Assembly (NCBI RefSeq): GCF_900046475.1
Contig: NZ_FCOU01000003.1
Span: forward strand, 558,122-622,121
Reading direction: 5' to 3'
From: Collinsella ihumii
Lineage (GTDB): Bacteria > Actinomycetota > Coriobacteriia > Coriobacteriales > Coriobacteriaceae
Length of the DNA stretch: 64,000 bases
Both the position numbers and the translations under genes were made by a program. This document shows, piece after piece, positions 34,077-42,227 of the stretch. The notes under the pieces are model-generated. The model was not told the DNA's origin. It did not search any database and saw only the letters and a list, made by a program, of their open reading frames with translations. Position 1 is the stretch's first letter, and each line of letters begins with the position of its first letter.

Positions 34077-35444
34077 CTACACGATACCAATCGATGCCAA
34101 GAAGACGCAGAAGAACGAGTTGATGAACGGGAAGATAGCTCCCAGGATGAACTCGTGGATGTAGCCGCGCTTGTAGTCGAGGTTGGTGTAGTTCAGGCGG
34201 TTGATGGCCGAGCCGTTGTAGGGCATGGAGTCCAGGCCGTAGCAGGACACGGCGACAACACGGTGCACGACGTCGGGGTTGATGCCCATGTCGACGAAGC
34301 GCTGAGCGAACAGGTTCAGGGCGATGGCCTCGCCGCCGGAGGCGGAGCCGGTGATGCCGGCAACGAGGTTGGTGGCCAGGCAGAGCTGGATGAGCGGGGT
34401 GCCCGGGATGGCGTTCAGGTTGTCGACGACGTACTGGAAGCCGGGGGCGAGCTCAACGGCAGCGCCGAAGCCGACGACCGCGGAGACGTTCATGATGGAC
34501 TTCATCGTGGAGGTGCAGCCGGCGCCAAGCGTCTTGCCGATGTTCTGGAACTTGTTGAAGTACAGGGCATAGCAGACCAGGCAGCCGATGGTCAGCGAGA
34601 TCCACGGATCGTAGTCGACGAGGATGACGTTCATGCAGACCAGCAGCACGATGGAGGGCAGCAGGGCCTTGATGAACTCCCAGTTGGTGCAGGTGTCGCC
34701 CAGGATGGAGGTGTCGAGCTCGCTGGAGTTCTCCTCCATGAGCTTACCGGTGGGCAGGTAGCCCTCGCCGCGACGCTCGTTGCGACGCAGGACGAACCAG
34801 ATGTACCAGGCGCCGAACACGATGCAGGTGAGCGTGGTGACGATGGCCAGGACCGGAGCCGCGGTGGCCTCGGTGCCCAGGTAGCTCATGGGCATGAGGT
34901 TCTGGACGGACGGGGAGCCCGGCAGAATAGCGGTCCACATGGAGCCGCCGTAGACGGCGACGGCGATGACGAAGTGCCAAGGAATGTCCATCTTCTTGAA
35001 GATCTCGCGGCAGATCGGCGCGATGGTGAAGATGACGACGAAGCCGGAGACGCCGCCGAAGGACAGGATGGCGGTGATGAGGGACAGGCCCATGATGACC
35101 AGGTACTTGGACATCATGTCGTTCTTGCCGCCGCCCAGACGCTGGGCGACGTCGCCGATCTTGATGGCGATCTTCTGAGCGGCACCGCAATCGCCCAACA
35201 TGGCGCCCAGGATGCACGCGGGCAGGAAGAGCAAGAAGTTGCTCTGCGAGAAGCCGGCGAAGTCCTCAGAGTAGGCACCGGCCATGTTCTCCAGGATCTC
35301 TGCGGGACCCATGCTCGAGAACGCGAAGACGATGATTGCCGACACGGGGCCGACGACCAGAATAGGAAGACCCTTGATCGAAGCGATGATCAGGAAGGCC
35401 ATGGCTACGAGAATGCCAATCAGACTAAGAAGTCCTGCATCCAT
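34077..35444 (-). CDS. GntP-family-like sugar-acid permease
   Basis: A 455-residue integral membrane protein with about 12 hydrophobic segments. The pattern (LLSLIGILVAMAFLIIASIKGLP at the N-terminus, GVSGFVVIFTIAPIC, and a C-terminal SASGGEAIALNLFAQRF and YGLDSMPYNGSA) resembles the GntP/CitMHS permeases, many of which import gluconate or other acids with protons. As the first gene of the minus-strand sugar-diacid operon it probably imports glucarate/galactarate. The exact substrate is inferred from context. Confidence 0.8.
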   Translation of the reverse strand: MDAGLLSLIGILVAMAFLIIASIKGLPILVVGPVSAIIVFAFSSMGPAEILENMAGAYSEDFAGFSQSNFLLFLPACILGAMLGDCGAAQKIAIKIGDVAQRLGGGKNDMMSKYLVIMGLSLITAILSFGGVSGFVVIFTIAPICREIFKKMDIPWHFVIAVAVYGGSMWTAILPGSPSVQNLMPMSYLGTEATAAPVLAIVTTLTCIVFGAWYIWFVLRRNERRGEGYLPTGKLMEENSSELDTSILGDTCTNWEFIKALLPSIVLLVCMNVILVDYDPWISLTIGCLVCYALYFNKFQNIGKTLGAGCTSTMKSIMNVSAVVGFGAAVELAPGFQYVVDNLNAIPGTPLIQLCLATNLVAGITGSASGGEAIALNLFAQRFVDMGINPDVVHRVVAVSCYGLDSMPYNGSAINRLNYTNLDYKRGYIHEFILGAIFPFINSFFCVFLASIGIV

Positions 35445-35855
35445 ACTCTTTCCTCCTTACAGATGCATGCGTTGGAACTAGATGTGTTCTCCCCCTCTCC
35501 TTTCTCTCCTTCAGGGTACGCAGCACACAACTCGATCGCGTCGGGCAGACTGGCAGCCGACGGCCCGCACCTCGTTGCGCCCACGTGCGCCCAAAACTAA
35601 AGCACCGATACGCTCGCTCATCCTGCTGCCTGCGGCCTGCGCGGACCGCGGAAGCGAAAGATCGGGCATATCGCCGCTCGCTTGCTTATGGAGAAATGAT
35701 GAGCTAACCTGCATACCCTTTTAAGAGTCCAAATACCATCGCTTGAGCAGGTGAATTGGCCGTTTGGTGGTACAGAAAACATTTTTTAGACATTGACACA
35801 CCGATAGAGTAAAGCGCGTAGAGAAAGCTGCCTTTATATGGAAAGGAGCTGGTAT
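35445..35855. promoter_or_regulatory. Divergent promoter region of the sugar-diacid regulon
   Basis: A 411-nt gap between the divergent permease and galactarate dehydratase genes. It should hold both promoters and the CdaR operator. A TTGACA hexamer at about 35794 lies upstream of garD, but a matching -10 is weak. The 60 nt before garD are AT-rich. No gene is seen. Confidence 0.55.
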
Positions 35856-37382
35856 ATGGCCGCATCGCTGTACGTCAAGATCAACGAGATCGACAACGTC
35901 GGCATCGCGCTGCACGACATCGCAGCCGGCACCGACGTGGGCGGCGGGGTCATCGCGCAAAGCGATATCCCCCAGGCGCACAAGATCGCGTTGGCCGACA
36001 TCCCCAAGGGCGGCAACGTTGTCCGCTACGGCGTGGTCCTCGGTTACGCCAAGCAGGACACCCCTGCGGGCACGTGGATCAACGAGACGTCGCTCGACCT
36101 TCCCACCCCTCCCCCGCTCGACGAGATGGAATGGGGCACCAACATCGTGACCGACCTGCCCACCCCGCCGGTCACCACCTGGGAGGGCTACGCGCCCGTC
36201 GAGCCCGGCGGCTACGGCGGCACGCGCAACTACCTGGGCATCCAGACCACAGTGCAGTGCGCCGCCGGCGTGGTGAACAAGGCCGTCGAACGCATCAAGC
36301 GCGACATCCTGCCCAAGTACCCCAACGTGGACGGCGTCGTGGCGGTCAGCCATGCGTACGGATGCGGCGTCGCCATCAACGCGACGGACGCCTACATCCC
36401 CAAGCGCATCATCCGCAACATCGCCAAGCACCCCAACTTCGGCGGCGAGTTCATGCTCGTGGGCCTCGGGTGCGAGAAGTTCTCGCCCGAGATGTTCTGC
36501 GAGGACCGTCCCGAGGACAACAACCCCGACAACGTCATCATTCTTCAGGACTGCCATGGTTTTGAGGACATGATGGACAAGATCTGCGCCATGGCCGAGA
36601 CCAAGCTCAAGCGCCTGAACGAGCGCCGCCGCGTCACGCTGCCGCTGTCCGACCTGCTGATCGGCGCGCAGTGCGGCGGATCGGACGCCTTCTCCGGCGT
36701 GGCTTCGAACCCCTCGATCGGCTACTGCGTCGACCTGTTGGTCGCCGGCGGCGGCACGGCCATGTTCTCCGAGGTCACCGAGGTGCGCGACGGCGTGTAC
36801 CTGCTGGCCCACCGCTGCGTGGACGAGCCGACCGAGAAGAAGCTCGCAGCCGAGATGCGCTGGTACGACGAGTATCTGGACCGCGGCGGCGCCGACCGCT
36901 CCGCGAACCCCACGCCCGGCAACAAGAAGGGCGGCCTGTCCAACATCGTCGAGAAGGCCATGGGCTCGATCGCCAAGTCCGGCCGCTCCCCCATCGTCGA
37001 GGTCCTCTCGCCGGGCGAGCGCCCCACCAAGCACGGCCTCATCTACGCTGCCACCCCGGCGAGCGACCTGTGCTGCGGCCCCTGCCAGCTCGCCAGCGGC
37101 ATGGGCGCCGAGCTGTTCACGACCGGTCGCGGCACCCCCTACTCGCTGGCGGCCGCACCCGTCCTCAAGGTCTGCTCGCGCAGCGAGGTCGCCGCGCAGT
37201 GGCCCGACCTCATCGACGTCAACGCCGGCCCCGTCTCGAGCGGCGAGCGCACGATCGAAGAAGTGGGCACCGAGCTGTTCTTGCTGCTGCTCGACGTGGT
37301 GAGCGGTCGCAAGAAATCGCACGCCGAAGAGCACGGCCTCGCGAACGATCTGTGCGTCTTCAATCCCGCGCCCATTACCTAA
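35856..37382 (+). CDS. garD: Galactarate dehydratase (UxaA/GarD family)
   Basis: A 508-residue enzyme starting MAASLYVKINEIDNVGIAL, with AAGGAG 7 nt upstream. The N-terminal SAF-like domain (about residues 1-85) is followed by the UxaA/GarD catalytic region: SHAYGCGVAINATDA, MLVGLGCEK, QDCHGFEDMM, LIGAQCGGSDAFSGV and a C-terminal PASDLCCGPCQLASGMGAE. It dehydrates meso-galactarate to 5-keto-4-deoxy-D-glucarate, which joins the glucarate route. The conserved cysteines suggest Fe(II)-dependent activity as in E. coli GarD. Confidence 0.9.
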   Translation: MAASLYVKINEIDNVGIALHDIAAGTDVGGGVIAQSDIPQAHKIALADIPKGGNVVRYGVVLGYAKQDTPAGTWINETSLDLPTPPPLDEMEWGTNIVTDLPTPPVTTWEGYAPVEPGGYGGTRNYLGIQTTVQCAAGVVNKAVERIKRDILPKYPNVDGVVAVSHAYGCGVAINATDAYIPKRIIRNIAKHPNFGGEFMLVGLGCEKFSPEMFCEDRPEDNNPDNVIILQDCHGFEDMMDKICAMAETKLKRLNERRRVTLPLSDLLIGAQCGGSDAFSGVASNPSIGYCVDLLVAGGGTAMFSEVTEVRDGVYLLAHRCVDEPTEKKLAAEMRWYDEYLDRGGADRSANPTPGNKKGGLSNIVEKAMGSIAKSGRSPIVEVLSPGERPTKHGLIYAATPASDLCCGPCQLASGMGAELFTTGRGTPYSLAAAPVLKVCSRSEVAAQWPDLIDVNAGPVSSGERTIEEVGTELFLLLLDVVSGRKKSHAEEHGLANDLCVFNPAPIT

Positions 37383-37507
37383 TGATCTATGAAGGCATGC
37401 GTCGGGTACCATAAGGCGTGCGCCTTCAGCGCCAGATCGCATGCCATGTACGAATTCCGATGGGGGCCGTCCGCACGGAGGGCCCCCTCTCCTCATGAGG
37501 AAGCGCT

Positions 37508-38623
37508 ATGAACCTCGATCCGCAGATTGCCGAGAGCATCGTCACCAATCTCAAGGACGTCATCAACCACGAGATCAATCTCTTCGACACCACCGGGACC
37601 ATCATCGCCAGCACGGTGCGCTCGCGCATCGGCACGAGCCATGACGGCGCCCGTCTGGCGATCAAGACCAAGCAGACGGTCACCATCGACAACGAGCACG
37701 AGTTCAAGGGCGCCAAGCACGGCATCAACGTGCCCGTCGTCTTCAACGACTCCGTCGTCGCCGTCATCGGCATCACGGGCGAGCGCTCCGAGGTCGAGCC
37801 GTTCGGCGTCGTCATCAAGAAGATGACCGAGATCCTCATCCGTGAGAACTGGGACCAGGCCGTCCAGTACGACCGCCGCTCGCGCGTGCAGAACCTCGTC
37901 AACATGCTCAAGCTCAAGCATCACGACGAGGAGCTCGTCGCCTACTACGCCTCGTTTCTGCGCATCGACCTGAACCGCCCGCGCATCGTCGTAGTGGGCC
38001 GCGTCGAGACCGACGAGGTGCCCGACTACGATGCGCTGTTCGCCATGATGCACGCGCGCTTCCAGCAGCTGCAGACGAGCTTCTTCGCGTTCTCCGAGCG
38101 CGAACTGTGCCTGTTTATCGACACGCGCGACGAGCGCGCCCTGCCCGGCCTGCTCGAGGGCATCCGCGACGACGCCCACCGGCTGCTGCGCCTGCCCGTG
38201 CGCTTCGGCATCGGCATGGCAGCCGAATCGTGCTCCGACTACTGGCGCAGCTACGAGGAGGCCTGCCGCGCCCTCGAGTGGAACGAGTTCGCCCAGGAGG
38301 GGTTCACCCAGCGCTACGACAGCATGGACCTGGGCCTTGTGGTCTCCTCCATTCCGCGCGACGACGCCCAGCGCCTGGTCGACCATGTGTTCAGCGGCTT
38401 ATCCGACGAGGAAGTCGACTCCTTCCAGGTCGTGTTCGAGGCCTATGCCCGCCACAACGGCAGCATCGTCCACTGCGCCGACGAGCTGTTCCTGCACAAG
38501 AACACGCTGCAGAACCGCCTGAACAAGATCGCCGACAAGACGGGCTACAACCCGCGCAAGCTCTCCGGCTTCGCCGTTTTGACCATGGCGTTCCTGCTGC
38601 GCCGCTACATCCGCCGCCAATAG
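37508..38623 (+). CDS. cdaR: CdaR/SdaR-type sugar-diacid transcriptional regulator
   Basis: A 371-residue regulator. Residues 1-135 form a diacid recognition domain (VINHEINLFDTTGTIIASTVRSRIGTSHDGA), the middle is a GGDEF-like CdaR region, and the C-terminus carries the PucR-type helix-turn-helix (HNGSIVHCADELFLHKNTLQNRLNKI). It most likely activates the divergent transport/dehydratase genes in response to glucarate, galactarate or glycerate. It lies 125 nt after garD on the same strand. Confidence 0.9.
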   Translation: MNLDPQIAESIVTNLKDVINHEINLFDTTGTIIASTVRSRIGTSHDGARLAIKTKQTVTIDNEHEFKGAKHGINVPVVFNDSVVAVIGITGERSEVEPFGVVIKKMTEILIRENWDQAVQYDRRSRVQNLVNMLKLKHHDEELVAYYASFLRIDLNRPRIVVVGRVETDEVPDYDALFAMMHARFQQLQTSFFAFSERELCLFIDTRDERALPGLLEGIRDDAHRLLRLPVRFGIGMAAESCSDYWRSYEEACRALEWNEFAQEGFTQRYDSMDLGLVVSSIPRDDAQRLVDHVFSGLSDEEVDSFQVVFEAYARHNGSIVHCADELFLHKNTLQNRLNKIADKTGYNPRKLSGFAVLTMAFLLRRYIRRQ

Positions 38624-38648
38624 AGCGCGACCGTCGAGCCCAGGCTTC

Positions 38649-38685
38649 GCCCTCCTGTCCCACGCGGGACAGGAGGGCTTTTTTC
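38649..38685 (+). terminator. Terminator after the CdaR regulator
   Basis: GCCCTCCTGTCCC and GGGACAGGAGGGC form a 13-bp stem with an ACGC loop, followed by TTTTTT on the plus strand. Confidence 0.92.
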
Positions 38686-38706
38686 TGCGCCCGGAGCCTC
38701 CGCCGT

Positions 38707-39028
38707 GCAAATTCGGGGACGTACCTTCCGCGTGCATGTTTGCAAATTCGGGGACACCCCTTGAGCGCGCGCTTCTGCACGTTGACGGGGTATTCCCCAT
38801 GTGTAAACCTCGGTCTGGCCCGTGGATACGGATGCTCCGGCGGAAGTTTTCACAAAACAGCGCGGGCTGAACATCGGAATCCTGCGGAAATGCCGAGATG
38901 GGATGGATTGAAACGCGCCTGGCCCCAACCAGCCCATCAAGGGGTGTCCCCGAATTTGCAAACATGCACCCCCAAGGTACGTCCCCAATTTGCAAAAGTG
39001 CACGCGGAAGGTACGTCCCCGAATTTGC
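38707..39028. repeat. Composite GGGGAC repeat with 30-bp perfect inverted ends, copy 3
   Basis: The ends 38707-38736 and 38999-39028 are perfect 30-bp inverted repeats (begin GCAAATTCGGGGACGTACC). Inside, a second inverted pair at about 38733-38764 and 38937-38968 carries TTGCAAATTCGGGGACACCC. The right side holds one extra unit. The approximately 170-nt middle has no gene. This is the largest of four related intergenic repeats. Confidence 0.88.
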
Positions 39029-39042
39029 ACTTATTCGGGATG

Positions 39043-39076
39043 AAAAAAGGCCCCGAGGGCGATCCCTCGGGGCCTT
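39043..39076 (-). terminator. Terminator after the first P-type ATPase
   Basis: AAGGCCCCGAGGG and CCCTCGGGGCCTT form a 13-bp stem; on the minus strand it is followed by TTTTC. It lies 33 nt past the ATPase stop. Confidence 0.9.
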
Positions 39077-39108
39077 GTCGTCAGCGGGGATGTAGGACCC
39101 AGATGATG

Positions 39109-41796
39109 CTAGTCGTTCTTCTCGACCGCACGCATGATGGCCTTGTAGATCTCCATGATCGGGATGATCAGGAAGGCGAGGCCGATGGCGCAGGCAAGCG
39201 CCTCGAGCGGCAGCTCCATGAAGCCGAACATCACGGCCAGCGGGTGGAACTCGACGACCACGACGGTGAGGATGAGCGCGAGCAGCGCGGCGCCCCACAG
39301 CCACTTGTTCTGCTTGGGCATGCTGAACAGCGACGCGCGGCGGCTGCGCATGTTGAAGCAGTGGAAGATCTCGACCATCGACAGGGTGATGAACGCCATG
39401 GTGACGCCCTCCTCGTCGGCGGTGCCGGCGATCATGTCGGCGATGTCGATGTAGCCCATGTCGAAGTACACGCCCACGAAGAAGCTCGCAAGCACAAGGA
39501 TGGTGATGATGACGCCCTGGAACACGATGTCGATGCCCATGCCGCCGGCGAACACGCCGTCGGTGGCGTTACGCGGCTTGCGCTTCATGATGTCGCCCTC
39601 GGCCTCTTCCATACCGAGCGCGAGCGCCGGGAAGCAGTCCGTGATCAGGTTGATCCACAGCAGCTGGACGGGCTGGAAGATGGTGAAGCCCACGAGCGTC
39701 GCCACGAAGACCGAAAGCACCTCGGCGATGTTGGCGGACAGCAGGAACTGGATGACCTTGCGGATGTTGTCGTAGATACGACGGCCTTCCTCCACCGCGT
39801 TGATGATGGTGGCGAAGTTGTCGTCGGCGAGCACCATGTCGGCGACGTTCTTGGTGACGTCGGTACCGGTGATGCCCATGCCCACGCCGATGTCGGCGCG
39901 CTTGATGGACGGGGCGTCGTTCACGCCGTCGCCGGTCATGGCGACGATCTTATCGCGGCTCTTCCAGGCGTCGACGATGCGCGCCTTGTGCTCGGGCTGG
40001 ACGCGCGCGTACACGCTGTACTCGGTGACCTTCTCCTTGAAGTCCTCGTCGGAGATCTTGTCGAGCTGGGAACCGGTGATGGCCTGGCTGGCGTCCTCGC
40101 AGATGCCCAGGTTCTTCGCGATGGCCACGGCGGTGTCGATGTGGTCGCCCGTGATCATGACGGGACGGATGCCGGCCTCCTTGGCCTCGGCGATGGCCGG
40201 GGCGACCTCAGGACGCTCGGGGTCGATCATGCCGGACAGGCCCACGAAGGTGAGGTCGTGCTCGAGGGCCTCGGGGCTGCAGTCGGCAGGCTGCTCGTCG
40301 TGCATGCGGACGGCGGAGGCCAGAACGCGGAGCGCCTGGTTGGCCATCTCCTTGTTGGCGGCCATGATCTTCTCGCGGCGCGCGTCGGTCATGGGCTCGA
40401 CGGAGCCGTCGGCGTTCATGACCTGGGTGCAGCGGCCGAGCACCACGTCGGGGCCGCCCTTGGTGTACTGCTCGAAGGTGCCCTCGGGGGTCTTGACCAC
40501 GACGGACATCATCTTGCGGCCGGAGTCGAACGGGGCCTCGCCCACGCGCGGGTACTTGGCGGCGTCGCCGCCCTCATAGAAGCCGAGCTTGGCGGCATCG
40601 TTCACGAGCGCGCACTCGGTCGGCTCGCCCACGGACTCGCCGGCCTCGGGATCCCACTTGGCGTCGGAGCACAGGGCCATGGCGCGCACGTGCAGGGCGT
40701 CGGGGCCCTCGACCTCGTGCTTGATGACGGTCATCTTGTTCTGGGTAAGCGTACCGGTCTTATCGGAGCAGATGATCTGGGTGCAGCCGAGCGTCTCGAC
40801 CGCGGTCATCTTACGGATGATCGCCTGGCGCTTGGACATCTTGGTGACGCCCATGGACAGCACGATGGTGACGACGGCGACGAGGCCCTCGGGGATGGCG
40901 GCGACGGCGAGCGATACGGCGACCATGAAGGTGTCGAGGATCATCTCGGGGTTGGAGCCCAGCTCGCCACCGTGACGGATGAGGTCGACGGCGAAGATAA
41001 CCACGCAGATGCCGAGCACGAGCTTGGTCAGGATGCCGGAGAGCTCGTTCAGCTTGATCTGCAGCGGCGTGAGCTCCTTCTTGGCGGTGGTCAGCGCGTC
41101 GGCGATCTTACCCATCTCGGTCTTCATGCCGGTGGCGACCACGACGGCGGTGCCGCGGCCGTACACGACGGTGGAGCCCATATAGCACATGTTCTTGCGG
41201 TCGCCCAGCGGCACGTCGTCGGTGCCCTCGGCAAGCACGATGGGATCGGTGTGCTTCTCGACCGGGACGGACTCGCCGGTGAGCGCGGCCTCCTCGATCT
41301 TCATGGATGCGCTCTCGATGATGCGGCAGTCCGCGGGCACGGAGTCGCCGGCCTCGAGCAGCACGATGTCGCCGGGGACCAGATCGGCGCTCGGCAGGTG
41401 CTCCAGCTTGCCGTCGCGGATGACCTTGGACTGGGCGGCGCTCATCTCCTGCAGCGCGGCGAGCGCCTGCTCGGACTTGGCCTCCTGGACCACGCCCAGC
41501 ACGGAGTTGATGACGACGACGGTCAGGATGATGATGACGTCGGCCCACTCGGGCTCACCCTGAATGGTGCCCGTGATGGCAGAAATCGCCGCAGCGACGA
41601 TAAGCATGATGACCATGGGGTCTGCCATCTGCTCGAAGAAGCGCTTCCATAGCGGAGTTTTCTCCTCTTCATCGAGCTTGTTGGGACCGAACTCGCCGAG
41701 GCGCTGCTGCGCCACGGCTGCAGTAAGGCCCGTTTCGGCGTTCGAGGACTGCGCGTTGAGCACATCCTCTGCCGAAGCCAGGTACTCTTTCTCCAT
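39109..41796 (-). CDS. P-type cation-transporting ATPase (type II, Ca2+-ATPase-like), copy A
   Basis: An 895-residue ion pump. The phosphorylated Asp345 is in CSDKTGTLTQNKMTV; the actuator motif is LTGESVP (about 173); the hinge is MTGDGVNDAPSIKRAD. Metal-site helices carry IPEGL (M4) and INLITDCFPALALG (M6), the Asn/Asp pattern of Ca2+-type ATPases, so Ca2+ or Mn2+ export is the family default. The chosen start MEKEYLASAE has AGGAGG upstream. A tandem paralogue lies directly upstream in transcription order, and both carry the same structured leader, which suggests metal-responsive control. Confidence 0.9.
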   Translation of the reverse strand: MEKEYLASAEDVLNAQSSNAETGLTAAVAQQRLGEFGPNKLDEEEKTPLWKRFFEQMADPMVIMLIVAAAISAITGTIQGEPEWADVIIILTVVVINSVLGVVQEAKSEQALAALQEMSAAQSKVIRDGKLEHLPSADLVPGDIVLLEAGDSVPADCRIIESASMKIEEAALTGESVPVEKHTDPIVLAEGTDDVPLGDRKNMCYMGSTVVYGRGTAVVVATGMKTEMGKIADALTTAKKELTPLQIKLNELSGILTKLVLGICVVIFAVDLIRHGGELGSNPEMILDTFMVAVSLAVAAIPEGLVAVVTIVLSMGVTKMSKRQAIIRKMTAVETLGCTQIICSDKTGTLTQNKMTVIKHEVEGPDALHVRAMALCSDAKWDPEAGESVGEPTECALVNDAAKLGFYEGGDAAKYPRVGEAPFDSGRKMMSVVVKTPEGTFEQYTKGGPDVVLGRCTQVMNADGSVEPMTDARREKIMAANKEMANQALRVLASAVRMHDEQPADCSPEALEHDLTFVGLSGMIDPERPEVAPAIAEAKEAGIRPVMITGDHIDTAVAIAKNLGICEDASQAITGSQLDKISDEDFKEKVTEYSVYARVQPEHKARIVDAWKSRDKIVAMTGDGVNDAPSIKRADIGVGMGITGTDVTKNVADMVLADDNFATIINAVEEGRRIYDNIRKVIQFLLSANIAEVLSVFVATLVGFTIFQPVQLLWINLITDCFPALALGMEEAEGDIMKRKPRNATDGVFAGGMGIDIVFQGVIITILVLASFFVGVYFDMGYIDIADMIAGTADEEGVTMAFITLSMVEIFHCFNMRSRRASLFSMPKQNKWLWGAALLALILTVVVVEFHPLAVMFGFMELPLEALACAIGLAFLIIPIMEIYKAIMRAVEKND

Positions 41797-41820
41797 ACCT
41801 TTCTTCCTCCTGGGTGTCGT

Positions 41821-41901
41821 GCCAACCAACAGGTTGAAGCCCGATCATAATTCCCCAGGAGCGCGGGGCAAGGGCCCTTCAAGGCTGCCATGTTAGCTGG
41901 C
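41821..41901 (-). ncRNA. Structured leader RNA of ATPase A (candidate metal riboswitch)
   Basis: Minus-strand RNA, 81 nt, ending 24 nt before the start codon. A closing stem pairs GCCAGCUAA with UUGGUUGGC, continued by CAG/CUG across a bulge. Inside are a small hairpin (GCCU-UGAA-GGGC) and a CCCC/GGGG hairpin, followed by the unpaired block AAUUAUGAUCGGGC. Leader B (44942-45019) has the same fold with different stem sequences, including paired changes at several positions, so the fold is supported by covariation. The unpaired block is nearly identical in both. No intrinsic terminator follows, so control would be translational. Confidence 0.75.
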
Positions 41902-42164
41902 GTCTTGCAATGAGTAGCAATAATACCCTATAACGACGGTATTAAGCCTACAGACTTGCCTTTGAAAAGGCCATGTTACAAATTGCGAGAAATATCAGCG
42001 AGAGCTGAGCGCCCATTGGTCTGCGTACCATTTGCAACGCGGCGGGGGATGCGGACCGCAGCAGACGGCGGACATACTCGACAAACCCCCTGTCGGGAGC
42101 CGAAATCCCCGCGCGGCGGCCTCGCACCCGCCCCGTTCAACCAGGGCCCGCGCCGTGCCGACGC

Positions 42165-42198
42165 ACAAAAAACGGGAGGCCCGAAAGGGGCCTCCCGT
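42165..42198 (-). terminator. Terminator after the second P-type ATPase
   Basis: ACGGGAGGCCC (from 42172) pairs with GGGCCTCCCGT (to 42198) around a GAAAG-type loop; on the minus strand it is followed by TTTTTT. Confidence 0.9.
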
Positions 42199-42227
42199 GC
42201 ACATCGGAGCGCACATGCGTGCAAAGG

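Noticed and set aside
35721..37496. A 591-codon minus-strand frame over garD
   Set aside because: Shadow of the galactarate dehydratase gene; no start site or recognisable motifs.
38107..41652. A 1181-codon plus-strand open frame
   Set aside because: It runs antisense to the first P-type ATPase and reads as low-complexity His/Asp/Gly-rich sequence, the usual shadow in a high-GC gene.
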